DNA of 64,000 nucleotides from Bombilactobacillus bombi (GCF_013607485.1 NZ_SCHP01000006.1:1-64000); one strand, 5' to 3'; counted from the stretch's first letter, positions 37,045 through 49,172 are shown. Numbers and translations: made by a program. The notes: generated from the letters alone by a model not told the origin.

Positions 37045-37434
37045 CTATACTCTACGACGTTTTGGAGGACGGGAACCATTATGAGGAACTGGTGTCACAT
37101 CTCTAATAGCAGTTACTTCTAAACCGGTTGTCTGCAAAGAACGAATTGCTGCTTCACGTCCAGAACCAGGACCTTTAACAGCAACTTCAACTGTTTTCAT
37201 ACCTTGCTCCATAGATTCTTTTGCAGCTGCCTCACCGGCCATTTGAGCGGCAAAAGGTGTAGACTTACGGCTACCCTTGAATCCTAAGGCACCAGCAGAA
37301 GACCAGGAAATTGCATTTCCATGAACATCGGTAATCATTACGATTGTGTTATTGAAAGTAGAATGAATATGAGCAATTCCAGCTTCAACATGTTTCTTCA
37401 CACGGCGTTTACGTGTTGTCTTTTTATTTGGCAT
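37045..37434 (-). CDS. rpsK: 30S ribosomal protein S11
   Basis: 129 residues; [18 protein letters not shown] and the C-terminal [13 protein letters not shown] tail are diagnostic. Platform protein of the 30S subunit contacting mRNA near the E site. 16 bases downstream of rpsM. Confidence 0.97.
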   Translation of the reverse strand: MPNKKTTRKRRVKKHVEAGIAHIHSTFNNTIVMITDVHGNAISWSSAGALGFKGSRKSTPFAAQMAGEAAAKESMEQGMKTVEVAVKGPGSGREAAIRSLQTTGLEVTAIRDVTPVPHNGSRPPKRRRV

Positions 37435-37450
37435 ATGCTTACCTCCTTAT

Positions 37451-37816
37451 CTATTTCTTTTTACCAGCAATGCTAGTTTTTTTGCCCTTACGTGTCCGAG
37501 CATTATTTTTAGTGTTTTGTCCCCGAACTGGTAAACCGCGGCGATGACGCATTCCTCGATAAGAACCAATTTCTTGAAGACGTTTAATATTCATGCTGAT
37601 TTCACGACGCAAGTCACCTTCAACTTTAACGTTGTCTACTTCTGCACGAATCTTTTCTTCTTGATCTGGTGTTAAATCACGTGTCCGTACATCTTCTGAA
37701 ACACCGGCTTTTTGCAAAATCTTTTGTGCAGTAGTATTACCAATGCCAAAAATGTAGGTAAGTGCAATCACGATTCGCTTATCACGAGGTAAATCTACAC
37801 CTGCAATACGTGCCAT
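37451..37816 (-). CDS. rpsM: 30S ribosomal protein S13
   Basis: 121 residues: [20 protein letters not shown] at the start, a helix-two-turns-helix core and a basic C-terminal extension ([15 protein letters not shown]) touching P-site tRNA. Follows rpmJ. Confidence 0.97.
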   Translation of the reverse strand: MARIAGVDLPRDKRIVIALTYIFGIGNTTAQKILQKAGVSEDVRTRDLTPDQEEKIRAEVDNVKVEGDLRREISMNIKRLQEIGSYRGMRHRRGLPVRGQNTKNNARTRKGKKTSIAGKKK

Positions 37817-37837
37817 AAATTACGACCTCCTTTTATA

Positions 37838-37954
37838 CTAACCTTGTCTTTGTTTATGTTTAGGATCAGCAGAACAAATAATCATTACGCGACCCTTACG
37901 CTTAATAACTTTACAATGTTCACACATTGGTTTAACTGATGGTCTTACTTTCAT
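37838..37954 (-). CDS. rpmJ: 50S ribosomal protein L36 (zinc-binding form)
   Basis: 38 residues, [20 protein letters not shown] at the start; Cys11, Cys14, Cys27 and His33 form the zinc site. Found by eye because of its size. GGAGG lies ahead of the ATG. Located in the normal infA-rpmJ-rpsM order. Confidence 0.96.
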   Translation of the reverse strand: MKVRPSVKPMCEHCKVIKRKGRVMIICSADPKHKQRQG

Positions 37955-38004
37955 AGTCTAAATCCTCCCATCTAAAATGACGGATCTTCTTTGTACTAAC
38001 ACTA

Positions 38005-38223
38005 TTATCTGAAACGGTAAGTGATACGTCCCTTAGTTAAATCATAAGGTGACAACTCCACTGTAACTTTATCGCCCGGTAGAATCCGAATATAGTGCAT
38101 TCTAATCTTACCTGACACATGAGCCAAAACAGTCGCGCCATTTTCTAATTTAACTTTGAACATTGCATTTGGCAAAGTATCAGAAACAGTTCCCTCAACT
38201 TCGATTACATCCTCTTTAGCCAA
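38005..38223 (-). CDS. infA: Translation initiation factor IF-1
   Basis: The open frame is 95 codons, but the family standard of 72 residues begins at codon 24: TTG (38221-38223) with GAGGAGG eight bases upstream, giving [20 protein letters not shown]. One OB-fold domain; [19 protein letters not shown] is universal. It occupies the 30S A site during initiation. The upstream part folds a TAGTGAG/CTCACTA stem in the mRNA, a possible leader. Confidence 0.96.
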   Translation of the reverse strand: MAKEDVIEVEGTVSDTLPNAMFKVKLENGATVLAHVSGKIRMHYIRILPGDKVTVELSPYDLTKGRITYRFR

Positions 38224-38331
38224 AAAAGTATCCTCCTCGTTTCCCTTTGAACACAAAAATAGTGAGAGCGTGGCACTCACTAGTCGATACACCAGCTGAG
38301 TATACCATATTATTTACAATAATACCAAACA

Positions 38332-39000
<669 letters not shown>

Positions 39001-39004
39001 TCAA

Positions 39005-40300
39005 TCAACGAATAAACCCAACATATTCTCGCTTCATTAACAAACCTTCTAATTGTCGATTAGCTTCAATTGCTACACCAACAACAATCAATAAACTGGT
39101 ACCACCTAAACCGATAGACTGCGGTAAGCCAAAAATATTAGTTGCTAGCTGTGGTAACAAAGCAATTAAACCTAAGAAGACAGAACCAACAGTCGAAAGC
39201 CGCAACAATAAGCCAGAAATATATTTAATTGTTTCATTTCCAGGCCAGATTCCTGGAATATAAGCTCCCTGCTTTTGCAAATTTTCAGCCAGCTTTTCTG
39301 GATTAACTTGCACAAAAGCATAGAAAAATGTGAACAAAACAATTAAAACAGTATAAACGATTGCTCCGGTTGTTGTCTGCAAACTAAAAATATTCTGCAT
39401 AACCTGATACCACGTATCTCCACCATGTGATTTTTGAAAAGCCATTAAAATAGTTGATGGTGTAACCACCAATGAACTGGCAAAGATAACCGGAATAACA
39501 CCAGCAACATTGACTTTCAAGGGCAGATAACTTTCTGAACCCCCACTAGTAGCACGACGAGTATATTGGATTGGCACTTTACGATTAGCTTGCTGTACAT
39601 AAGTTGTAAATTGAGTTACCAAAATAATTAACACTAGGATAATGGCAATAAAAAGAACATTAATCCATAAGTCGCTGCCCTTGGCACTAACTACTTGTTC
39701 TTTAATTAATTGGTACAATCCATGCGGTAAACGAGCCACAATACCAGCAAAAATAATCATAGAAACACCATTACCGATACCCTTATCAGTAATTTGTTCA
39801 CCCATCCAAGTTAATAACATGGAACCACCGGTCATAATTATACCTAAAGTGATAAAGGTTTGGATACTGGGCTTAGACACCAATCCCATCCCGCTTAACG
39901 CATTAAAACCAGCGGTAATACCGATTGATTGTACGAATGCCAAAACAATTGTTAAATAACGAGTTACTTGATTCAGCTTACGTCGTCCAACTTCACCTTG
40001 CTTGCTCCACTCTACGAACTTAGGAACAATATCTGTTTGTAAAAGTTGAATGACAATTTGGGCAGTGATATAAGGGGAAACACCCATCGAAAAGATTGAA
40101 TAGTTCGATAAACCACCACCGCTGACAGTATCTAGTAATGGAATTAGTCCCGTGGAACTAAGTTTTTCCATAGCCGAAATATTAATACCTGGAACGGCAA
40201 TTTGTGCTCCCAAACGATAAATTGCTAAGATAAACAAGGTGAAAAAGATTTTCTTTCGGATCTCTTTAACCTTGAGAGCATTCTTTAGTGTTCCTAGCAT
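39005..40300 (-). CDS. secY: Preprotein translocase subunit SecY
   Basis: 431 residues with ten membrane helices; ISNYSIFSMGVSPYITAQIV, the GIGNGVSMIIFAGIV segment and QQANRKVPIQYTRRA loop (cytosolic SecA/ribosome contact) are diagnostic. It is the translocation channel. The start codon overlaps the rplO stop by one base, so synthesis is coupled to ribosomal protein L15. Confidence 0.98.
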   Translation of the reverse strand: MLGTLKNALKVKEIRKKIFFTLFILAIYRLGAQIAVPGINISAMEKLSSTGLIPLLDTVSGGGLSNYSIFSMGVSPYITAQIVIQLLQTDIVPKFVEWSKQGEVGRRKLNQVTRYLTIVLAFVQSIGITAGFNALSGMGLVSKPSIQTFITLGIIMTGGSMLLTWMGEQITDKGIGNGVSMIIFAGIVARLPHGLYQLIKEQVVSAKGSDLWINVLFIAIILVLIILVTQFTTYVQQANRKVPIQYTRRATSGGSESYLPLKVNVAGVIPVIFASSLVVTPSTILMAFQKSHGGDTWYQVMQNIFSLQTTTGAIVYTVLIVLFTFFYAFVQVNPEKLAENLQKQGAYIPGIWPGNETIKYISGLLLRLSTVGSVFLGLIALLPQLATNIFGLPQSIGLGGTSLLIVVGVAIEANRQLEGLLMKREYVGFIR

Positions 40301-40740
40301 TAAATCACCTCGATTGTTCCACCTGCAGCTTCGACAGCTTCTTTAGCAGCCTTTGATACCTTATTTACTTTAATGGTTAACTTTTTATCTAATTCACCAT
40401 TTGCTAAAAGCTTAATGCCAGATAATTCTTTCTTAATAATACCAGCTTCAATTAGAACACGCGCATTAACTTCTGTACCAGCTTGAAATTGATTCAAATC
40501 ATCCAGATTAATGATTGCATATTCTTTGCGGTTAATGTTATTGAATCCCCGTTTTGGCATCCGCCGGAATAAAGGCATTTGACCACCTTCAAAACCAATA
40601 CGAGTTTTACCACCACTACGTGCTAATTGACCTTTTTGTCCACGGCCGGCAGTTTTACCAAAGCCAGATGAAGTACCACGGCCAACACGCTTACGCGAAT
40701 GACGAGAACCAGGACTAGTTTGTAATTCATGTAATTTCAC
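40300..40740 (-). CDS. rplO: 50S ribosomal protein L15
   Basis: 146 residues, GTG start (40738-40740) after AAAGGAGGTGCC. N-terminal basic [20 protein letters not shown] extension penetrates 23S rRNA. Directly after rpmD. Confidence 0.97.
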   Translation of the reverse strand: MKLHELQTSPGSRHSRKRVGRGTSSGFGKTAGRGQKGQLARSGGKTRIGFEGGQMPLFRRMPKRGFNNINRKEYAIINLDDLNQFQAGTEVNARVLIEAGIIKKELSGIKLLANGELDKKLTIKVNKVSKAAKEAVEAAGGTIEVI

Positions 40741-40764
40741 TTTAATGGCACCTCCTTTTTTAAA

Positions 40765-40950
40765 TTATTTAACTTCTTCTACATCAACTAGATGTGCAAT
40801 TTTCAAAACTGCACCACGAATTGCCGCATTATCAGGCTTAACAACTGAACTATTAACTCGGCCAAGACCTAATTCTTTAGCAACTTTACGTTGAGCGGGA
40901 ATTCGGTGTGCAACACTACGCTTTAAAGTAATTTTTATTTTATTAGCCAT
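40765..40950 (-). CDS. rpmD: 50S ribosomal protein L30
   Basis: 61 residues, [20 protein letters not shown] at the start; a small alpha/beta protein, full length for the family. Between rpsE and rplO. Confidence 0.97.
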   Translation of the reverse strand: MANKIKITLKRSVAHRIPAQRKVAKELGLGRVNSSVVKPDNAAIRGAVLKIAHLVDVEEVK

Positions 40951-40961
40951 TGTGCGCTCTC

Positions 40962-41462
40962 CTAACCTTGTAATTCTTCAACTGAAATACCACGTAATTC
41001 AGCAATTTCTTGGGCAGTTTTCAATTTAGATAAACCGTCAATTGTAGCACGAATCATATTAATAGGAGTATTACGTCCTAATGATTTGGTAGTAATATCA
41101 TCAATACCTGCTAATTCCATTACAGCACGTACAGAGTCACCAGCAGCAATACCTGAACCAGCAACAGCAGGCTTCAAGAGTACACGACCAGCACCAAATT
41201 CACCAATGATTTCATGAGGAATAGTTGTACCAACTTTAGGTACTTCAATCAAGTTCTTTTGGGCATTATCAACGCCTTTACGAATAGCTTCAGGAACTTC
41301 TTGAGCTTTACCAGTACCTAAACCAACGTGGCCATTCTTATCGCCTACAACAACAATTGCGGCAAAACGCATCCGACGACCACCCTTGACAACCTTAGTA
41401 ATCCGGTTAATAGCTACTAAGCGATCTTCTAATTCTAATTGAGATGGATCAACAAAAGCCAT
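40962..41462 (-). CDS. rpsE: 30S ribosomal protein S5
   Basis: 166 residues. N-terminal double-stranded-RNA-binding-like domain with [18 protein letters not shown], then [19 protein letters not shown]. Takes part in decoding fidelity and helicase activity at the mRNA entry. Eleven bases ahead of rpmD. Confidence 0.97.
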   Translation of the reverse strand: MAFVDPSQLELEDRLVAINRITKVVKGGRRMRFAAIVVVGDKNGHVGLGTGKAQEVPEAIRKGVDNAQKNLIEVPKVGTTIPHEIIGEFGAGRVLLKPAVAGSGIAAGDSVRAVMELAGIDDITTKSLGRNTPINMIRATIDGLSKLKTAQEIAELRGISVEELQG

Positions 41463-41479
41463 AAGTTTATTCCTCCTTT

Positions 41480-41836
41480 CTAAAATTTAAGTCCGTTTTC
41501 ACGAGCAGCATCTGCTAAAGCTTGTACACGACCATGATAAATATAACCACCACGATCAAAAATAACATTTTCTTTTCCGGCAGCCACTGCTCTTTGAGCA
41601 ACTAACTTACCAACTTGAGCTGCTTGCTCTGATTTACTTCCAGCTGTTACTTCTTTATCTAATGTTGAGGCACTTGCTAGCGTGACACCCGCTACGTCAT
41701 CAATCACTTGAGCGTAGATGTTTTTATTAGAGCGAAATACATTTAAGCGTGGGCGCTCAGCAGTACCAGAGATTTTAGAACGGACACGTGCATGGCGCTT
41801 TAAGCGTGTCTTATTTTTATCTGGTTTTGTAATCAC
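41480..41836 (-). CDS. rplR: 50S ribosomal protein L18
   Basis: 118 residues from the second GTG (41834-41836), eight bases after GAGG; the first GTG at 41845 is part of that GAGGTG signal. The protein then begins [19 protein letters not shown] as in relatives. It binds 5S rRNA with L5. Confidence 0.95.
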   Translation of the reverse strand: MITKPDKNKTRLKRHARVRSKISGTAERPRLNVFRSNKNIYAQVIDDVAGVTLASASTLDKEVTAGSKSEQAAQVGKLVAQRAVAAGKENVIFDRGGYIYHGRVQALADAARENGLKF

Positions 41837-41869
41837 AATTTTCACCTCATAAATTTATTCATTGCTGGT

Positions 41870-42406
41870 CTATTTACCAGTCTTACCTTCTTTGCGACGA
41901 ATATGTTCGCCAACATATTTAATACCCTTGCCCTTATAAGGTTCTGGTGGACGAACATCACGAATTTCAGCAGCAAATTGGCCAACTTCTTGTTTACTAA
42001 TACCGCTAATATTTATCTCTGTGTTTGAAGGAACATCAACTGTTAAATCACTAGGTGTCGTCATTTCAACAGGATTGGAATAGCCAACATTCAAGATTAA
42101 TGTTGTACCCTTCTTTTGTGCCCGATAACCAACACCGACTAATTCCAAACTCTTTTTAAAGCCTTCATTAACACCGACTACCATGTTATTGACATTAGCT
42201 CTTGTAGTACCATGAATAGCCTTGTCATTTTCATTACTACGCTCAAATTTAAGCTGATTACCTTCTTGAGTAATCTTGATTTTAGGGCTAACTTGTCGGG
42301 ATAATTCACCCTTTGGGCCCTTAACAGTAACAGTATGAGCATTGTCATCAACCGTAACTGTTACACCTTCAGGTATATCAATAAGTTTATTTCCAATACG
42401 ACTCAC
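41870..42406 (-). CDS. rplF: 50S ribosomal protein L6
   Basis: 178 residues, two repeated alpha/beta domains; [16 protein letters not shown] and the C-terminal [18 protein letters not shown] block are diagnostic. Near the factor-binding site. Confidence 0.97.
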   Translation of the reverse strand: MSRIGNKLIDIPEGVTVTVDDNAHTVTVKGPKGELSRQVSPKIKITQEGNQLKFERSNENDKAIHGTTRANVNNMVVGVNEGFKKSLELVGVGYRAQKKGTTLILNVGYSNPVEMTTPSDLTVDVPSNTEINISGISKQEVGQFAAEIRDVRPPEPYKGKGIKYVGEHIRRKEGKTGK

Positions 42407-42437
42407 GCTTGGCGCACCTCCTTATTTATAATTTTGA

Positions 42438-42836
42438 TTACCAAACGTATGCAATAACTTCGCCGCCAACATCTTTAGCACGGGCTTCTTTATCAGTAAT
42501 AACCCCTTCAGATGTAGACAAAATTGCGATACCTAAACCATTTAATACTTTAGGCACTGCATCAGCTTTAACATAGCTGCGTAAACCCGGCTTCGAGATT
42601 TTCTTTAGGCCTGAGATTACCCGTTCATTATTCTTGCTATACTTCAAGTAAATCTTGATCATGCCTTGTTTATGATCATCAATAACTTCATAATCACGAA
42701 TAAAGCCCTCACGTTTGAGGATTTCCGAGATACTCTTCTTCATATTAGAAGCGGGAACTTCTACAGAAGCATGACGTACCATATTCGCATTGCGAATTCG
42801 GGTTAAGTAATCCGCAATTGGATCTGTCATAGACAT
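42438..42836 (-). CDS. rpsH: 30S ribosomal protein S8
   Basis: 132 residues, [19 protein letters not shown] at the start and [15 protein letters not shown] near the end. In enteric bacteria S8 represses the spc operon by binding the L5 mRNA; whether that holds here is unknown. Confidence 0.97.
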   Translation of the reverse strand: MSMTDPIADYLTRIRNANMVRHASVEVPASNMKKSISEILKREGFIRDYEVIDDHKQGMIKIYLKYSKNNERVISGLKKISKPGLRSYVKADAVPKVLNGLGIAILSTSEGVITDKEARAKDVGGEVIAYVW

Positions 42837-42861
42837 TTGCTGACCTCCTATTTTTAATTTT

Positions 42862-43047
42862 TTACCAGCTAGCTTTTCTCATACCAGGAATTTGACCCTT
42901 ATGTGCTAATTCACGAAGGCAAATACGGCAAAGTTTAAATTCGCGATAAACCGAACGTGGACGTCCACAGCGTTCACAGCGTGTATAAGCTTGTGATGAA
43001 AACTTTGCTGGACGATGATTGCGAGCAATTTGTGATTTCTTAGCCAA
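42862..43047 (-). CDS. rpsN: 30S ribosomal protein S14 type Z (zinc-binding)
   Basis: 61 residues with Cys24, 27, 40 and 43 in two CxxC pairs, the short zinc form. As with rpmG, a longer cysteine-free copy may exist elsewhere for zinc shortage. Stands between rplE and rpsH. Confidence 0.96.
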   Translation of the reverse strand: MAKKSQIARNHRPAKFSSQAYTRCERCGRPRSVYREFKLCRICLRELAHKGQIPGMRKASW

Positions 43048-43064
43048 TAGCTTGACCTCCTATT

Positions 43065-43607
43065 TTATTTAGCAAATGGCATTCCAATTTGAGTTAACAA
43101 TTCTTTAGACTCTTCATCAGTTTCTGCTGTTGTAACAATAACAACATCTAAGCCACGAACTTTAGACACCTTATCATAATCAATTTCTGGAAAAATTAAT
43201 TGTTCTTTGATACCAAGAGTGTAATTACCCCGGCCATCAAAAGCACGATTACTTACGCCATGAAAATCACGAACCCGCGGTAAGGAAACGTTAATCAACT
43301 TATCCAAGAAGTCATACATCCGTTCGCCACGCAAAGTAACTTTAGCACCTATGGCCATTCCTTCACGCAAACGAAAACCCGCAATAGATTTCTTAGCTTT
43401 AGTAATCAATGGCTTTTGACCAGAAATAAGTGTCAATTCTTCAACGGCATTATCCAGATTTTTGGAATTTGAAACAGCATCACCAACACCCATATTTAAA
43501 ACAACTTTTTCAATATGAGGTACTTGCATTACTGAAGAATAATTGAATTTTTTAACTAAGCTTGGAACAATTTCATCAATATATTTTTTGTGTAAAGCAT
43601 TTTCCAT
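43065..43607 (-). CDS. rplE: 50S ribosomal protein L5
   Basis: 180 residues; [17 protein letters not shown] and [20 protein letters not shown] are family blocks. Binds 5S rRNA and the P-site tRNA. AGAGAGGAGGC precedes the ATG region. Confidence 0.97.
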   Translation of the reverse strand: MENALHKKYIDEIVPSLVKKFNYSSVMQVPHIEKVVLNMGVGDAVSNSKNLDNAVEELTLISGQKPLITKAKKSIAGFRLREGMAIGAKVTLRGERMYDFLDKLINVSLPRVRDFHGVSNRAFDGRGNYTLGIKEQLIFPEIDYDKVSKVRGLDVVIVTTAETDEESKELLTQIGMPFAK

Positions 43608-43632
43608 TTTCCCTATGTGCCTCCTCTCTTAA

Positions 43633-43899
43633 TTATTTTTCATTCTTTTCGGTAGACTTTTTAGTTGCAGCATCTTTAGCTGCTTTAACTACTTTAACAT
43701 TCGATGCATCGAGCGGAGCTTCAACATCTTTAATTCCACCGTTAGGTTCTGTTTGTGAAGGCTTTTGGTGCTTTTTAATCATGTTAACGCCCTTAACAGT
43801 TACCTTATTGGTTCTTGGAAAAGCTTGGATAACTGTACCAGTTTTACCCTTATCTTTTCCTGCAATGACTTGAACATTATCGCCGGTTTTGACAAACAC
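43633..43899 (-). CDS. rplX: 50S ribosomal protein L24, short form
   Basis: 88 residues, GTG start after AAAGGAGG. The KOW domain ([19 protein letters not shown], then [14 protein letters not shown] and [15 protein letters not shown]) is intact, but the C-terminal block usual in about 100-residue L24 (with the RVGYK and KKVRVAKKSG motifs) is replaced by a Lys/Ala tail. The 25 bases before rplE leave no room for the lost part, so this is not a frameshift. I recall similarly short L24 proteins in the L. acidophilus group. Confidence 0.95.
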   Translation of the reverse strand: MFVKTGDNVQVIAGKDKGKTGTVIQAFPRTNKVTVKGVNMIKKHQKPSQTEPNGGIKDVEAPLDASNVKVVKAAKDAATKKSTEKNEK

Positions 43900-43931
43900 T
43901 GTTCGAGCACCTCCTTTGGGATTTCTAAATT

Positions 43932-44300
43932 TTACAATACTTCTGGTGCTAATGAAACAATCTTCATAAAGTTATTTTCACGTAATTCCCGAGCTACTGG
44001 TCCAAAAATACGTGTGCCCTTAGGAGTCTTGTCTGCATTAATAATCACAGCAGCATTATCATCAAATCTAATATATGAACCATCTGGACGATGTGAACGC
44101 GCAACTGTGCGAACAATTACAGCTTTAACCACGTCACCTTTTTTGACAACGCCACCTGGTGTTGCCTGTTTAACTGTGGCAACAATTATATCACCAACAC
44201 TAGCAACCTTCCGGCCTGAACCACCAAGGACTTTAATAGTTAAAATTTCTCGTGCGCCAGAATTATCAGCAACACGAAGACGACTTTCTTGTTGAATCAA
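43932..44300 (-). CDS. rplN: 50S ribosomal protein L14
   Basis: 122 residues, TTG start (44298-44300) after [27 protein letters not shown] begins the protein and [13 protein letters not shown] is near the end. Forms an intersubunit bridge. Confidence 0.97.
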   Translation of the reverse strand: MIQQESRLRVADNSGAREILTIKVLGGSGRKVASVGDIIVATVKQATPGGVVKKGDVVKAVIVRTVARSHRPDGSYIRFDDNAAVIINADKTPKGTRIFGPVARELRENNFMKIVSLAPEVL

Positions 44301-44341
44301 GATGGGATCCTCCTCTCATAGTTTCGATACGGATATTAAAA

Positions 44342-44617
44342 TTAAACTCTAACACCCTTTTTGACAATTTCTAGTAGACGGAATCGTTTCATACGGGACA
44401 ATGGCCGAGTTTCCATAATCCGCACAATATCGCCAACATTAGCTTCATTGTTGTCATCTTGAGCATAATATTTTTTAGAGTATCTGAAGCGTTTGCCATA
44501 AACAGGGTGTGTCTTGTAAGTTTCTACGACAACAGTAATTGTCTTATCCATTTTATCAGAAACTACACGTCCTTGATATACTTTACGATGATTGCGAGTA
44601 TTTTCAGTTTCGCTCAC
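44342..44617 (-). CDS. rpsQ: 30S ribosomal protein S17
   Basis: 91 residues, GTG start after AAAGGAGCG. OB-fold protein: [19 protein letters not shown] and the [18 protein letters not shown] block. Early 16S rRNA binder. Confidence 0.97.
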   Translation of the reverse strand: MSETENTRNHRKVYQGRVVSDKMDKTITVVVETYKTHPVYGKRFRYSKKYYAQDDNNEANVGDIVRIMETRPLSRMKRFRLLEIVKKGVRV

Positions 44618-44635
44618 TTAATTTCGCTCCTTTCG

Positions 44636-44833
44636 TTATTTACTCTCTAATTCCTGCTGATGCAATATAGTCTTAATGCGGGCAATATTTTTCCGAACTT
44701 TTTTGATTCTTGCTGTGTTTTCCAATTGGCCAGTAGCCTGCTGGAAATGAAGATTAAAGAGTTCTTCTTTATATTGCTTTTCTTTATCATGCATTTGAGC
44801 AGTGGTTAATTGTCTAATTTCACTAGTTTTCAT
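44636..44833 (-). CDS. rpmC: 50S ribosomal protein L29
   Basis: 65 residues when started at the internal ATG ([14 protein letters not shown]), eight bases after AGGTGG; a GTG four codons earlier overlaps that signal and is less likely. Two-helix hairpin at the tunnel exit, docking site for SRP and trigger factor. It overlaps the rplP stop by about eleven bases. Confidence 0.95.
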   Translation of the reverse strand: MKTSEIRQLTTAQMHDKEKQYKEELFNLHFQQATGQLENTARIKKVRKNIARIKTILHQQELESK

Positions 44834-45257
44834 CAGATTCGCCACCTACTTCCTCACGCTTAACAAACTTGGTCTTAATTGGTAGTTTGTTGGATGCAAG
44901 TCTTAGAGCCTCACGTGCAACTTCTTCAGAAACACCGCCGATTTCAAACATAACTTTCTCACGTTTAACAGCAGCTACCCAACCAGCTGGAGCACCTTTA
45001 CCGGAACCCATCCGGACACCGACACCCTTAGCAGTATAGGATTTATGAGGAAAAATCTTGATCCAAACTTTACCGCCACGTTTCATATAACGAGTCATTG
45101 CAACACGAGCAGCTTCAATTTGGCGGTTAGAAATCCAATGGGATTCTAATGCTTGTAAACCATATTCACCAAAGGTAACTTCACGTCCACCCTTAGCAGC
45201 ACCACGCATCTTACCCCGAAATTCACGACGGTGTTTTACACGCTTAGGTATTAACAT
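44823..45257 (-). CDS. rplP: 50S ribosomal protein L16
   Basis: 144 residues, [20 protein letters not shown] at the start and the [19 protein letters not shown] loop near the peptidyl transferase centre. Three bases after rpsC. Confidence 0.97.
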   Translation of the reverse strand: MLIPKRVKHRREFRGKMRGAAKGGREVTFGEYGLQALESHWISNRQIEAARVAMTRYMKRGGKVWIKIFPHKSYTAKGVGVRMGSGKGAPAGWVAAVKREKVMFEIGGVSEEVAREALRLASNKLPIKTKFVKREEVGGESDEN

Positions 45258-45260
45258 CGA

Positions 45261-45950
45261 TTAATTTCCTCCTTTCGCTCCATTATTGTTATGATGATTA
45301 TTTGTATTAGCTTTAGGCTTATCAGGCAAAACTTCACCACGATAAATCCAAGTTTTGACACCTAAATTACCGTAAGTAGTAGCTGCTTCAACCCAAGCAT
45401 AATCAATATCTGCCCGCAAAGTATGCAAAGGAACTGTACCTTCTGTATGCCATTCAACACGCGCCATATCAGCACCATTTAAACGACCAGAAACTTGAGT
45501 CTTAATTCCCTTTGCACCTGCGCGTAAAGAACGTTGTGTTGCTTGACGTTGTACACGACGGAAAGCAATACGAGCTTCCAATTGGCGAGCCATGCTTTCA
45601 CCAACTAATTTTGCATCTAAATCAGGCTTTTTAATTTCAACAATGTTGATACGAATATTTTTGCCTGTTAAAGCATTAATTTCTTTGCGTAATTTTTCAA
45701 CTTCCGATCCGCCTTTACCAATAACCATTCCTGGCTTTGCTGTATGAATCGAAACGTTAATTTTTTTAGCAGCACGTTCAATTTCAATACGTGAAACAGA
45801 CGCATTAGCTAATTTCTTTTCAATAAAACGACGGATTTTGATATCTTCTAATAAAAACTTAGAAAAATCTTTTTTATTAGCATACCACTTGGAATCCCAA
45901 TCACGAACGATACCAAGTCGAAATCCGATAGGATTAATTTTTTGACCCAC
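45261..45950 (-). CDS. rpsC: 30S ribosomal protein S3
   Basis: 229 residues, GTG start after GGAGGG. KH domain with [19 protein letters not shown] (about 75-93) and a C-terminal S3 domain with [20 protein letters not shown]; the tail is Asn/His rich ([17 protein letters not shown]), a strain-variable end. Forms the mRNA entry pore with S4 and S5. Confidence 0.97.
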   Translation of the reverse strand: MGQKINPIGFRLGIVRDWDSKWYANKKDFSKFLLEDIKIRRFIEKKLANASVSRIEIERAAKKINVSIHTAKPGMVIGKGGSEVEKLRKEINALTGKNIRINIVEIKKPDLDAKLVGESMARQLEARIAFRRVQRQATQRSLRAGAKGIKTQVSGRLNGADMARVEWHTEGTVPLHTLRADIDYAWVEAATTYGNLGVKTWIYRGEVLPDKPKANTNNHHNNNGAKGGN

Positions 45951-45969
45951 GTTTTTCCCTCCTTATAAG

Positions 45970-46320
45970 TTATTCTTCTTCTGATACCACAACAGTGATA
46001 TGACTAGTACGTTTATTAATCGGTGATGCGGAACCCTTAGCGCGAGGACGGAAACGTTTCAAAGTTGGTCCTTCGTTAACGTAAGCTTCACTAACTACTA
46101 AACTTTGAGAATCCAAATCATAATTATGCTCAGCATTTGCAATTGCTGATTTTAACACTTTAGCAATGATTGGTGAAGCAGCTCGTGGTGTGAATTGCAA
46201 AATTGCCATTGCTTCTGCAGCACTCTTGCCCTTAATAAGCTCTAATGCAAGGCGAGCCTTACGTGGCGCAATCCGAACTGTTCTAGCAGTAGCTGATGCA
46301 CTGGTTATTTGTTCTGCCAT
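45970..46320 (-). CDS. rplV: 50S ribosomal protein L22
   Basis: 116 residues; [19 protein letters not shown] and the [19 protein letters not shown] loop lining the exit tunnel, where macrolide-resistance changes arise in other species. No unusual insertion is seen. Confidence 0.97.
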   Translation of the reverse strand: MAEQITSASATARTVRIAPRKARLALELIKGKSAAEAMAILQFTPRAASPIIAKVLKSAIANAEHNYDLDSQSLVVSEAYVNEGPTLKRFRPRAKGSASPINKRTSHITVVVSEEE

Positions 46321-46337
46321 CGTGTAATCTCTCCTTT

Positions 46338-46616
46338 CTATGCTCCAGTTTTCTTGTCATCTTTACCATGGCCGTGAAATGTCCGTGTAGGTACAAATTC
46401 ACCTAATTTATGGCCGACCATGTCTTCTTGAATATAAACTGGGACGTGCTTTCTTCCATTGTAAACAGCAATTGTATAACCAACAAAGCTTGGAAAAATA
46501 GTAGAACGCCGTGACCAAGTCTTAATTACAGATTTTTTCTCTTGGTCAGCTTGTGCTTCAATTTTTTTAATCAAATGAGCATCAGCAAATGGTCCCTTTT
46601 TCAAACTACGACTCAT
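46338..46616 (-). CDS. rpsS: 30S ribosomal protein S19
   Basis: 92 residues, [19 protein letters not shown] at the start, and [16 protein letters not shown] near the end. Head protein that partners S13. Confidence 0.97.
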   Translation of the reverse strand: MSRSLKKGPFADAHLIKKIEAQADQEKKSVIKTWSRRSTIFPSFVGYTIAVYNGRKHVPVYIQEDMVGHKLGEFVPTRTFHGHGKDDKKTGA

Positions 46617-46653
46617 CAGACAACCTCCCTTTTTTGTTATCTTTTAAAAAAGA

Positions 46654-47493
46654 TTATTTTCTCTTATTCTTACGATGACGTACGATAAACTTCTCAGATT
46701 TAGCACGCTTGGAACGTGTCTTTTTACCAAGAGTTTTCTTACCCCAAGGTGAAAGTGGAGATGGATGTCCGACTGGTGCTTTACCTTCACCACCACCATG
46801 TGGGTGATCGTTAGGGTTCATTACCGAACCACGAACAGTAGGCCGAATGCCCATCCAACGTTTGCGACCAGCTTTACCAATATTGATTAGTTCATGTTGT
46901 TCATTGCCGACAGCACCAATAGTTGCGCGTGCTGCTGATAAAATCATTCTCACTTCACCAGAAGCTAAACGAATTAAAGTATATTTACCATCGCGGCCTA
47001 AAACTTGAGCAGAAGTGCCAGCAGAACGAACTAATTGTCCACCCTTACCAGGTTTCATTTCAATATTATGAATCACTGTACCAACGGGAATATTTTCAAG
47101 TGGCAATGCATTACCAACTTTAATGTCAGCATCAACACCAGATTTAACTTTTTGTCCTACTTCTAAGCCCTTAGGTGCTAAAATGTATGTTTTAACTCCG
47201 TCATCATAATGTAACAAGGCAATATTAGCAGAACGATTAGGATCGTATTCAATAGCTTTAACAGTTGCGACAACATCGTCTTTATTACGCTTAAAATCAA
47301 TCACACGATATTTTTGTTTGTGACCACCGCCACGATGACGCACTGTAATATGACCATATGAGTTACGTCCAGCAATATGCTTTTGTGACTCAAGTAGAGT
47401 TTTTTCTGGTTTTGTTTTAGTGATTTCTGCAAAATCAGAAGCGGTCATATTCCGACGACCATTAGTAATCGGTTTATATTTAATAATACCCAC
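46654..47493 (-). CDS. rplB: 50S ribosomal protein L2
   Basis: 279 residues, GTG start (47491-47493) after [32 protein letters not shown]-type block (here [17 protein letters not shown], about 223-239) with the universally conserved His needed for peptidyl transferase assembly. Confidence 0.97.
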   Translation of the reverse strand: MGIIKYKPITNGRRNMTASDFAEITKTKPEKTLLESQKHIAGRNSYGHITVRHRGGGHKQKYRVIDFKRNKDDVVATVKAIEYDPNRSANIALLHYDDGVKTYILAPKGLEVGQKVKSGVDADIKVGNALPLENIPVGTVIHNIEMKPGKGGQLVRSAGTSAQVLGRDGKYTLIRLASGEVRMILSAARATIGAVGNEQHELINIGKAGRKRWMGIRPTVRGSVMNPNDHPHGGGEGKAPVGHPSPLSPWGKKTLGKKTRSKRAKSEKFIVRHRKNKRK

Positions 47494-47510
47494 GCTTTTT
47501 ACCTCCTATA

Positions 47511-47798
47511 TTATTCGTTTTCGAAGATTTTAATTTCTTTAGAATCTTCAGTCAATTTAACGATGGCTTTGCGTCTTTTGTTGGTTTTACCAACATAACG
47601 TCCAACCCGCTTTTTCTTTGGCTTAACGTTCATGATGTTGACTTTTGCAACCTTAACTTCAAATAATTCTTCGATTGCTTGGCGAACTTGAATCTTGTTA
47701 GCGTCAACTGCAACATCAAAAACATACTTCTTGTCATCCATATCAGCCATGGAAGCTTCAGTGATTACAGGACGTAAAATGATATCTTGTGCTGCCAT
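47511..47798 (-). CDS. rplW: 50S ribosomal protein L23
   Basis: 95 residues, [20 protein letters not shown] at the start. Docking site for trigger factor and SRP at the exit tunnel. Its ATG overlaps the rplD stop, so the two are coupled. Confidence 0.97.
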   Translation of the reverse strand: MAAQDIILRPVITEASMADMDDKKYVFDVAVDANKIQVRQAIEELFEVKVAKVNIMNVKPKKKRVGRYVGKTNKRRKAIVKLTEDSKEIKIFENE

Positions 47799-48421
47799 TA
47801 TCCAAGCGCCTCCTCAATTTTAGCTAATGCTTTTTGAGTAACAATCATTTGTTGATTATTAATCACATCTAATACGTTAATATTTTCTGCAGTAATAGCT
47901 TTAACTTTGTCAATATTGCGAGCAGATAAAACTGCATTATCATTACCAGCTTCAACAACAACTAAAGTCCGACCTTGAGCATTTAAGCTATTTAATAACT
48001 GTTTGAAAGCTTTAGTATTTGGCTTTTCAAAGTTCAAATCATCAACAACCATTAATTCATTGTCAATAACCTTTTGCGAAAGGACTGACTTCAATGCCAA
48101 ACGAGCAACTTTACGAGGCAATTTATAAGCATAAGATCTTGGTGTTGGTCCAAAAACAATACCACCACCACGCCATTGTGGAGAACGGATTGAACCTTGA
48201 CGTGCACGACCAGTTCCCTTTTGCCGCCATGGTTTACGACCACCACCACGGACAGCAGAGCGGTTCTTCACTGCATGGGTACCACGACGCAAAGATGCTT
48301 GCTGCATAATCACTGCATCAGTAATCACATGATTGTTAGGTTCAATTCCAAATATTTCATCCTTAACATCAGTTGAGCCATTTTTTGTACCAGTTTGTTG
48401 ATATACATCTAATTGTGCCAT
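47798..48421 (-). CDS. rplD: 50S ribosomal protein L4
   Basis: 207 residues. The loop [20 protein letters not shown] (about 62-81) reaches into the exit tunnel. In enteric bacteria L4 regulates the S10 operon; in this organism the S10 leader is different, and such control is not shown. Confidence 0.97.
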   Translation of the reverse strand: MAQLDVYQQTGTKNGSTDVKDEIFGIEPNNHVITDAVIMQQASLRRGTHAVKNRSAVRGGGRKPWRQKGTGRARQGSIRSPQWRGGGIVFGPTPRSYAYKLPRKVARLALKSVLSQKVIDNELMVVDDLNFEKPNTKAFKQLLNSLNAQGRTLVVVEAGNDNAVLSARNIDKVKAITAENINVLDVINNQQMIVTQKALAKIEEALG

Positions 48422-48440
48422 TAATTATTTACCTCCCTTC

Positions 48441-49136
48441 TTAATTTTCCGCTGTTTCAGTTTCAGCTTTATCTTCAGAAATTAAAGCACCAATGTTCTT
48501 TTTGCCCTTAATCCCTTTGATTGTAGTTTGAATTTTAACCAATGATTTATTAGCTCCAGGGACATTACCACGAATCATCAATAAATCATTTTCGGTATCT
48601 ACTTTTACGATTACTAAATTTTGAGTAGTGACTTGATCGCCACCCATACGTCCAGGTAACATTTTACCCTTAAATACACGGTTAATAATTGAACCCATTG
48701 ATCCAGGGATCCGGTGATAACGCGAACCGTGAGTTTCAGGACCACGTGATTGACCAAAACGCTTGATGTTACCTTGGAAACCATGTCCTTTAGTAATTCC
48801 AGTGACGTCAACAACATCGCCACTTGTAAATGTATCAACTTTTACTTCATCGCCAACTTTATAATCATCCAAATTCATATCGCGAAATTCGCGTAAATAG
48901 TGTTTGGGTGTTGTGTTAGCTTTTTTAGCATGACCTTGTTGAGGTTTGTTAGTTAAGATTTCACGACGATCTTCAAAGCCTAATTGAACAGCTTCGTAAC
49001 CATCGTTTTCTTTGGTTTTAAGCTGCATAACAACATTAGGTGTTGCTTGAATAACAGTTACAGGAATCAATTCGCCTTTATCTGTAAAAAGCTGTGTCAT
49101 TCCTACTTTTTTACCAAGAATTCCTTTTCTGGTCAT
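48441..49136 (-). CDS. rplC: 50S ribosomal protein L3
   Basis: 231 residues, about 20 longer than the usual 209-210 because of a charged C-terminal tail ending [33 protein letters not shown] carries the conserved Gln modified in some bacteria. Early 23S assembly. Confidence 0.97.
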   Translation of the reverse strand: MTRKGILGKKVGMTQLFTDKGELIPVTVIQATPNVVMQLKTKENDGYEAVQLGFEDRREILTNKPQQGHAKKANTTPKHYLREFRDMNLDDYKVGDEVKVDTFTSGDVVDVTGITKGHGFQGNIKRFGQSRGPETHGSRYHRIPGSMGSIINRVFKGKMLPGRMGGDQVTTQNLVIVKVDTENDLLMIRGNVPGANKSLVKIQTTIKGIKGKKNIGALISEDKAETETAEN

Positions 49137-49172
49137 GAGTACACCTCCATTAATTGATTTTAATTTCTAAAA

